Part shown: positions 5,033 to 9,885 of the stretch, one piece after another
Numbering within the stretch: the stretch's first letter is position 1
How the letters are laid out: each line of letters starts with the position of its first letter
Origin: Glacieibacterium sp964246975
GTDB taxonomy: Bacteria > Pseudomonadota > Alphaproteobacteria > Sphingomonadales > Sphingomonadaceae
DNA length: 9,885 nt
Direction: 5' to 3'
Assembly: GCA_964246975.1 (NCBI GenBank)
Contig: CAXTSL010000096.1
Span: forward strand, 1 to 9,885
Program-made: the position numbers and the translations under genes
Notes under the pieces: model-generated
Told to the model about the DNA's origin: nothing
Database searches by the model: none
Seen by the model: the letters and a program-made list of their open reading frames with translations, nothing else

Positions 5033-6514
5033 GTGAGTTGGGGAGCGGTTCAAGGCAGCGCGATGGCATCGGCGCACCCGCAGGCCGCAACGGTCGCGCC
5101 GGTGCGCGGCACCCGCTATCTCGACGCCGTCCCCGCGCTGCGCGCCAGCACGCTGTTCAGCGCCGCCGCCGAACCCGGCTCGCCCGCTGCAGCATGGGCG
5201 GCGATCCAGACCGCGCTGCGCGCCGAGTGCGGCGACGCAACCTTCGCAACATGGCTGCGCCCGCTGAGCTTTGTCGGCGTCGACGGCGACACAGTGCGAC
5301 TCGCCGCCCCCAGCCACTTCCTCGCCGATTGGGTCGCGTCGAACTTCCTCGAGCGGCTGCGTGGCCTGTGGGCGGCGCATCGCCCCGGCGTCCGCCGTGT
5401 CGCGCTGAGTGTCGCGACCGCCGGCACGCTCGAGCCCGCGCCGCTGCCCGCCGCGGCCCCGCCGCTCGCGCATGCGCTGCAGCCGTGCATCGGCCTGCCG
5501 CTCGAAGCCAAGTACAGCTTCGAGTCGTTCGTCGTCGGCAAGTCGAACGAACTGGCGTACAACGCCGCGCGGACGCTCGCCGAGGGCGGGCCGATCAGCT
5601 TCAACCCGCTGTTCCTCCACGGCACCACGGGACTTGGCAAGACGCACCTGATGCACGCCATCGGCGGCGAACTGCGCGCCCGCCAGCCCGACGCCAAGGT
5701 CGCCTATCTGTCGGCCGAGAAGTTCATGGTCGAGTTCCTCGCCGCCCTGCGTGCCAAGGACACGATCAGCTTCAAGCAGCGCCTGCGCTCGGTCGACCTG
5801 CTGATGATCGACGACGTCCAGTTCATCGCCGGCAAGGAATCGACGCAGGAAGAGTTCTTCCACACGATGAACGAGATCATCAGCGCGGGTAAGCGCCTCG
5901 TCATCACCGCCGACCGGTCCCCGCAGAACCTCGAGGGTATCCAGGAACGCATCCTCAGCCGCATGGCGTGGGGCCTCGTCGCCGACATCAACGCCGCCGA
6001 CTACGAGCTGCGCCTCAATATCCTGCACACCAAGGCTGCCGCGATGCCGGGCACGCACGTGCCCGCCGACGTCATCGAGTTCCTCGCGCGCAAGATCACC
6101 GCCAACGTCCGCGAACTCGAGGGCGCGCTCAACCGCGTCGTCGCCTATGCGCGCCTCGTCGGCAAGGCCGTCACGATCGAGTTTACCCGCGAGACGCTCG
6201 CCGATCTGCTGCGCGCGCACGAGAAGAAGGTCACCATCGACGACATCCAGCGCAAGGTCGCCGACTACTACGGCCTCAAGCTCGGCGACATGCTGTCGGC
6301 GCGGCGGGCGGTCGAGGTCGCGCGCCCGCGCCAGGTGGCGATGTATCTCGCCAAGAAGCTGACGCCCCGCTCGCTGCCCGAGATCGGACGGCGTTTCGGC
6401 GGGCGCGACCACACGACGGTGATGCACGCGGTCAAGCGCATCGACGAACTGCGCGCCAAGGACCCCGAGCTCGACGGCGATGTCGCGCAGCTGACGCGGT
6501 TGCTGGACGGGTGA
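5033..6514 (+). CDS. dnaA: chromosomal replication initiator DnaA
   Basis: This encodes 493 residues from GTG 5033 (483 from ATG 5063). DnaA binds ATP, assembles on DnaA boxes at the origin and opens the duplex. Domain I spans about 50-115 (AAWAAIQTAL, FATWLRPLSF, FLADWV) and is followed by a short Ala/Pro-rich linker. AAA+ domain III starts at YSFESFVVGKSN and holds Walker A GTTGLGKTH (197-205, K203), Walker B LLMIDD (D260, D261) and sensor 1 ITADRSPQNL. DNA-binding domain IV ends with the signature GGRDHTTVMHAV (456-467). All key residues are present. About 50 residues rich in Ala and Pro precede domain I, longer than usual, so a later start cannot be excluded. The long leader suggests expression control. 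A palindromic repeat begins two bases after the stop, and the next gene is convergent. Confidence 0.96.
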   Translation: MSWGAVQGSAMASAHPQAATVAPVRGTRYLDAVPALRASTLFSAAAEPGSPAAAWAAIQTALRAECGDATFATWLRPLSFVGVDGDTVRLAAPSHFLADWVASNFLERLRGLWAAHRPGVRRVALSVATAGTLEPAPLPAAAPPLAHALQPCIGLPLEAKYSFESFVVGKSNELAYNAARTLAEGGPISFNPLFLHGTTGLGKTHLMHAIGGELRARQPDAKVAYLSAEKFMVEFLAALRAKDTISFKQRLRSVDLLMIDDVQFIAGKESTQEEFFHTMNEIISAGKRLVITADRSPQNLEGIQERILSRMAWGLVADINAADYELRLNILHTKAAAMPGTHVPADVIEFLARKITANVRELEGALNRVVAYARLVGKAVTIEFTRETLADLLRAHEKKVTIDDIQRKVADYYGLKLGDMLSARRAVEVARPRQVAMYLAKKLTPRSLPEIGRRFGGRDHTTVMHAVKRIDELRAKDPELDGDVAQLTRLLDG

Positions 6515-6516
6515 TT

Positions 6517-6659
6517 CTCCCTCCTCTCCCCGCGCAGCGGAGAGAGGGGAGGGTCGGGGTGGGGTGCCGCGCCACACGGGAAAGTCGTTGCTTGGTGACA
6601 CACCCCACCCCGGCCCTCCCCTCTCTCGGTTCGCGAAGGCTCACCGGGAGGGGAGGGAG
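6517..6659. repeat. 143-bp GC-rich palindromic intergenic element
   Basis: Inner arms 6541-6566 and 6601-6626 are inverted repeats over 26 bp with one mismatch (G-T). Outer arms 6517-6530 and 6646-6659 pair over 14 bp, again with one G-T. The whole element can fold as a long hairpin with two internal loops, or as smaller local hairpins (for example 6524-6529 with 6539-6544). It starts two bases after the dnaA stop and ends five bases before the stop of the convergent DsbA-like gene. It resembles the purine/pyrimidine-biased palindromes dispersed in many GC-rich proteobacterial genomes. A bidirectional terminator or mRNA 3'-end role is plausible; there is no U-tract. Confidence 0.85.
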
Positions 6660-6664
6660 AGAAG

Positions 6665-7399
6665 TCACCCCTTCGCGCGCGCCTCGGCGATCGCCGCCTT
6701 GAGCGCGTCGTAACCCACCGCCCCCGACAATATGCGGTTGCCGACGATATAGCTCGGCGTCCCCGTCAGCCCGAGAGCGCGACCGAGGTCGAGGTTCTTC
6801 TTGATCTCGGCGCGCAGCGCCGCCGCGTTCAGATCCTTCGCCGTCCGCACTTCGTTCAGCCCCGCCGCGCGCACCGTCGCCACCGTCGCCTCGTGGCTGA
6901 GCTTGCCCGACTGCGCGAACAATCGGTCGTGGAACGCGACGTAGCGCCCCTGCCCCGCCGCCGACAGGCTCGCCATCGCCGCCTCGGTCGAGGCGTCGGA
7001 GAGGACCGGAAAGTCGCGGAAAACGACGCGCAGGCGCTTGTCGTCGGCGATCAGCCGCGTCACGTCGGCGGCGGCGCGCTTGCAGTAGGGGCAGGCGTAG
7101 TCGAAAAACACCACCAGCGTCGCGTCGCCTTGCGGATTGCCCGCCACCGCGCCCGCATACGGCGTCTCGATCTCGGCGCGGTTGCTGGTGATCAGCTTGC
7201 TGACCTCGCGGCCCTGCATGCCGGTCATGGCCTCGGGGATGATCTCGGGGTGCGACAGGATATAGTCGCGGATGATCGCCTCGATGGCCGCGCGGTCCTT
7301 CGGCGCGACGCCCGCCGCCGGGTCGCCGCTCGCGCGCCCCGCCACCAGCGCGACCACCGCTACCGCCAGCACCGCCGCCGCCGCCGTCATCCCACGCAT
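6665..7399 (-). CDS. DsbA/ScsC-like periplasmic thiol-disulfide oxidoreductase
   Basis: This encodes 244 residues. A hydrophobic segment at 4-20 is a signal peptide or membrane anchor and places the rest in the periplasm. Residues 38-58 (IEAIIRDYILSHPEIIPEAM) match the small helical N-terminal domain of the Com1/ScsC-type group of DsbA proteins. The thioredoxin fold follows, with CPYC at 103-106 after VVFFDYA, an inserted helical domain, and the cis-proline loop GTPSY (P215). It probably makes or rearranges disulfide bonds in exported proteins; oxidase or isomerase activity cannot be told from sequence. The start at ATG 7399 lies 38 bases after the stop of the M48 protease gene, in the same unit. 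A GTG at 7441, overlapping that stop as GTGA, would add 14 residues before the hydrophobic segment and is a real alternative. Confidence 0.88.
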   Translation of the reverse strand: MRGMTAAAAVLAVAVVALVAGRASGDPAAGVAPKDRAAIEAIIRDYILSHPEIIPEAMTGMQGREVSKLITSNRAEIETPYAGAVAGNPQGDATLVVFFDYACPYCKRAAADVTRLIADDKRLRVVFRDFPVLSDASTEAAMASLSAAGQGRYVAFHDRLFAQSGKLSHEATVATVRAAGLNEVRTAKDLNAAALRAEIKKNLDLGRALGLTGTPSYIVGNRILSGAVGYDALKAAIAEARAKG

Positions 7400-7437
7400 T
7401 TCGCTGTTCCAGCCTTTGATATGGTCGCGCCAGCCGC

Positions 7438-8817
7438 TCACCGGCGGCGCTTCTTGTCGGCCAGTTCGGCGCTGGCGAACTCGGCGATGTCGTCGGCGCG
7501 CAGCCAGTCGCGCGTGCCCCTGGTCAGGCCGTTGCGCGCGAAGCGTGCCTTCGCCGCCGCGCCCTTGGTGTCGCCCGACAGCGTGTAGCTTTCGGCCTGC
7601 GCCAGCGCGGCGCGCGGCTCGTCGTGCTTGCGGTCGTAGATCACGCCGAGCTGATACCATGCCAGCGGGTTGTCGTGGTCCTGCGCGATCGCGGTCTTGA
7701 GCAGCGGCTCGGCCTCGGCGAAATCGGCAGGGTCCTCGGTCGAGACCAGTGCATTGCCGAGCAAGGTCGCGATCAGCGGCTCGTTCCTGGCCGCCGCGAC
7801 GGCGCGGCGCAGCACGGGGATAGCCTCGGCGGGCTTGCCGCCTTCGAGCAGGATCTGGCCCTTGAGCTCGTTGAAATAGGGGTCGGCGGGGCGCGACGCG
7901 AGCAGCGCGTCGATCTCGCGCGTCGCGGCGTCGTCGTAGCTGCCGCGATGATAGGCATAGGCGCGGGCATAGCGCGCGCCGTCCGAAATATTGCTCGGCG
8001 GATACAGCACCAGCACATGCGGCGGCTCGTCGACGAAGCCGATCAGCTTGCCCTTGATGCGCAGGAAGCGCGCCTGCAATTTCGCGTCGAGGGGGTTGTT
8101 GTACGCCGGGTCGGCGCGGTAGCCCGCCTCGAGATTGGCGATGCGCGTCCCCGAGAGGGGATGCGTCCGGTCGTACTCGTTGTCCTGCTTGATCGCGAGG
8201 CGGAACTCCTGCCCCTGCAGCTTCTTGAAGAAATCGACCGAGCCCTTGCCCGAGATGTGCGCCCGGCTGAGGTACGCCGCCCCCGCCGCGTCGGCGCGGC
8301 TCTCCTGATCGCGGCTGAACGCCAGATACTGGCTCTGCGCGACGCCCAAGCCCCCGCCGAGGATGCCGAGCGCCGCGCCGCCTGCGCCTGCCGCCGCCGC
8401 CGCTCCGGCGAGCAGCAGCGACAGCAGCGAGATGCGCCCCGCCGGCCCGGCGCCCTCGCCGCCCCGCACGTTGTGCCCGCCTGCGACATGGCCGAGTTCG
8501 TGCGCGATGACGCCCTGCAATTCGTTGACATTGTCGGCGGTGATGATCAGCCCCGAATGGATGAAGACGTTCTGCCCGCCGCCGGCGAAGGCGTTGATCG
8601 ACGGATCGCCGACGAGGACGATCTGCACCGACTTCGGGTCGAGCCCGCCTGCGACGATCAGCGGTCGCGCGAGATCGTTGAAGAACGCCTCGGTCTCGGC
8701 ATCGCGCAGGATCGACGGTCCCGCCTGCTGCGCGCTCGCGGTCGTCGCCACCGACAACAGCAGCGCGGCGGCACACAGCCGGTGCAGCAGGCGGGCGGGG
8801 GCAGGCACGCGGGTCAC
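7438..8817 (-). CDS. exported M48 metalloprotease with TPR region, BepA-like
   Basis: This encodes 459 residues. A signal peptide (about 10-29, ending ASA) predicts a periplasmic protein. The zinc-protease motif HELGH is at 106-110, and the third ligand E172 lies in ESRAD (172-176), as in peptidase family M48. A Gly/Ala-rich hydrophobic stretch (about 129-160) lies between them. H219 in THPLSGTRI matches the His-Pro segment that in E. coli BepA (YfgC) lies over the active site. The C-terminal half (about 278-435) is helical and tetratricopeptide-like. BepA degrades or helps mature outer-membrane proteins such as LptD. The GTG start at 8817 has no good ribosome-binding site, but an in-frame stop just upstream leaves only GTG 8808 as a close alternative. 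The DsbA-like gene follows in the same unit. In the 75-base gap to ribF I see no clear promoter. BepA orthology is inferred. Confidence 0.88.
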   Translation of the reverse strand: MTRVPAPARLLHRLCAAALLLSVATTASAQQAGPSILRDAETEAFFNDLARPLIVAGGLDPKSVQIVLVGDPSINAFAGGGQNVFIHSGLIITADNVNELQGVIAHELGHVAGGHNVRGGEGAGPAGRISLLSLLLAGAAAAAGAGGAALGILGGGLGVAQSQYLAFSRDQESRADAAGAAYLSRAHISGKGSVDFFKKLQGQEFRLAIKQDNEYDRTHPLSGTRIANLEAGYRADPAYNNPLDAKLQARFLRIKGKLIGFVDEPPHVLVLYPPSNISDGARYARAYAYHRGSYDDAATREIDALLASRPADPYFNELKGQILLEGGKPAEAIPVLRRAVAAARNEPLIATLLGNALVSTEDPADFAEAEPLLKTAIAQDHDNPLAWYQLGVIYDRKHDEPRAALAQAESYTLSGDTKGAAAKARFARNGLTRGTRDWLRADDIAEFASAELADKKRRR

Positions 8818-8892
8818 GTCGCGCGTCTAGCGTGAATGCGTCGTGAAGGGGAGGGGGCGACAGCGCGGGCGGCGCTCGCTAAGTCGCGGCGC

Positions 8893-9849
8893 ATGGAGCG
8901 GATCGACAACGGGGCGCGGGTGCCCGACGCGTGGCGCGGCGGCGTCGTCGCGCTGGGCAATTTCGACGGCTTCCATCTCGGTCATCAGGCAGTGGTGGGT
9001 CGCGCGCTGAGCCGTGCGCGCGCCGAGGGGCGTCCGGCGCTGGTCGCGACCTTCGACCCGCACCCGGCGCGGCTGTTCCGCCCCGACGCCCCGCCCTTCG
9101 CGCTGACGACGATGGCGCAGCGCCTCGACCTGTTCGCCGCCTTCGGCATCGACGCGACCGTCGTGCTGCCCTTCGACCGCGTGCTGGCGGCGGAGAGCGC
9201 GGAGGGTTTCTGCACGCGCTGGCTGGTCGAGCGCATCGGCGTGCGCGCGGTGGTCAGCGGCGGCGACTTCACCTTCGGTCAGGCGCGCTCGGGCGATGTC
9301 GCGAGCCTCGCGGCGTTCGGGCGGGTGCATGGCTTCGACGCCGAGGTCGTCGCGCCGGTCAGCGACGGCAGTGGCCCGGTGTCGTCGACGCGCATCCGCG
9401 AAGCCTTGCGCGGGGCCGACCCGTCGAGCGCGGCGGCGCTGCTGACGCGACCCTATACGATCCGCAGTCGTGTCGAGCATGGCGCCAAGCTCGGGCGGAC
9501 GCTCGGCTTCCCAACCGCCAACCTCGACATGGGGCCGTATTTGCGCCCCGCCTACGGGGTCTATGCGGTGCGCGTCCGCCTGCCCGACGGGACGCGCCGC
9601 GACGGCGTTGCCAATCTCGGCGTCCGACCGATGATCGACCCGCCACGCGAGTTGCTCGAAGCTTGGCTGTTCGATTTCGACGGCGATCTGTACGGACAGG
9701 AAATCGCGGTCGAACTGGTGGCCTATCTGCGGCCCGAGGCGAAGCTCGACGGGTTGGACGCACTGACGCGCCAGGTGCACGCCGATGCGGCGGCGGCGCA
9801 GGTCGCGCTGGCCCCCTCCGTCGCGCAAGAGCGCGCCACCTCCCCCTGA
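8893..9849 (+). CDS. ribF: bifunctional riboflavin kinase / FAD synthetase
   Basis: This encodes 318 residues, the usual length. The enzyme phosphorylates riboflavin to FMN, then adenylylates FMN to FAD in the cytoplasm. The N-terminal nucleotidyltransferase half has GNFDGFHLGH (22-31), ATFDPHP, and SSTRIR (164-169). The C-terminal flavokinase half has GRTLGFPTAN (201-210), with T208 and N210 for Mg-nucleotide binding, and E256 in LLEAWLFDF at the catalytic-base position; the residue two after it is W, where His is more common. ATG 8893 was chosen because the following sequence is family-like; an in-frame start at 8836 would add 19 unlikely residues. The ribosome-binding site is weak. The gene diverges from the M48 protease gene. 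Its stop codon (9847-9849) lies in a palindromic repeat. Confidence 0.95.
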   Translation: MERIDNGARVPDAWRGGVVALGNFDGFHLGHQAVVGRALSRARAEGRPALVATFDPHPARLFRPDAPPFALTTMAQRLDLFAAFGIDATVVLPFDRVLAAESAEGFCTRWLVERIGVRAVVSGGDFTFGQARSGDVASLAAFGRVHGFDAEVVAPVSDGSGPVSSTRIREALRGADPSSAAALLTRPYTIRSRVEHGAKLGRTLGFPTANLDMGPYLRPAYGVYAVRVRLPDGTRRDGVANLGVRPMIDPPRELLEAWLFDFDGDLYGQEIAVELVAYLRPEAKLDGLDALTRQVHADAAAAQVALAPSVAQERATSP

Positions 9850-9885
9850 AGCGGGGGAGGACCGAAGCTCCTCCCCCGCTTCAGG
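9839..9885. repeat. GC-rich palindrome covering the ribF stop codon
   Basis: Arms 9845-9861 and 9869-9885 are a perfect 17-bp inverted repeat around a 7-base loop. An overlapping, mutually exclusive hairpin pairs CCTCCCCC (9839-9846) with GGGGGAGG (9853-9860) around a 6-base loop that contains the ribF TGA. The element reaches the window edge and may continue. It is similar in style to the element after dnaA but differs in sequence. It probably belongs to a dispersed repeat family and may terminate or protect the ribF message. Confidence 0.85.

Noticed and set aside
4949..6601. 550-residue antisense open frame across dnaA
   Set aside because: It is a shadow of dnaA without family features; the plus strand has all DnaA motifs.
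7442..8776. Fusion of the DsbA-like protein with a long upstream open frame
   Set aside because: The upstream part is an Arg-rich out-of-frame reading of the M48 protease; only the last 244 to 258 codons are protein-like.
1..9885. CRISPR array, tRNA, insertion sequence or phage genes
   Set aside because: No regularly spaced direct repeats of suitable length, no cloverleaf-like segment, and no transposase, integrase or phage protein was seen in any frame.

Overview
The window is a GC-rich (about 70% by eye) stretch of bacterial chromosome. Codons strongly prefer G or C in the third position, and rpsT lies directly upstream of dnaA, an arrangement typical of Alphaproteobacteria. I read it as a sphingomonad-like alphaproteobacterium, but no rRNA or other decisive marker is present, so the family is an inference.

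Left third (1-4034). A LysR-type regulator, cut by the left edge, reads leftward. Divergently from it runs a two-gene unit: a small exported protein of the YdhR / antibiotic-biosynthesis-monooxygenase (ABM) fold, then a zinc-dependent medium-chain alcohol dehydrogenase. This looks like a regulator with its target operon; the substrate is unknown. A large exported GH42 beta-galactosidase-type glycoside hydrolase follows as a stand-alone gene.

Middle (4035-6514). rpsT (ribosomal protein S20) has its own putative promoter and a clear intrinsic terminator. Next comes a leader of about 500 bp with no convincing gene, then dnaA (replication initiator). The leader holds three GTCACG repeats spaced 11 bp apart, a two-storey hairpin with a mutually exclusive alternative, and weak DnaA-box-like words, but no DnaA-box cluster of the kind expected at an origin. 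dnaA probably starts at a GTG with a very good Shine-Dalgarno, which gives it an N-terminal tail of about 50 residues before domain I.

Right third (6515-9885). A 143-bp palindromic repeat almost exactly fills the gap between the convergent stop codons of dnaA and a DsbA/ScsC-like thiol-disulfide oxidoreductase. That gene follows a BepA-like M48 metalloprotease with a TPR region, in one leftward unit that looks like envelope protein quality control. ribF (riboflavin kinase / FAD synthetase) diverges rightward, and its stop codon lies inside a second GC-rich palindrome at the right edge.

Most genes here are core or ordinary accessory genes. I do not see a defence system, phage, insertion sequence or CRISPR array. 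The observations most worth following are the two palindromic elements placed at gene ends, the structured dnaA leader, and the protease-DsbA and LysR-ABM-dehydrogenase gene pairings.
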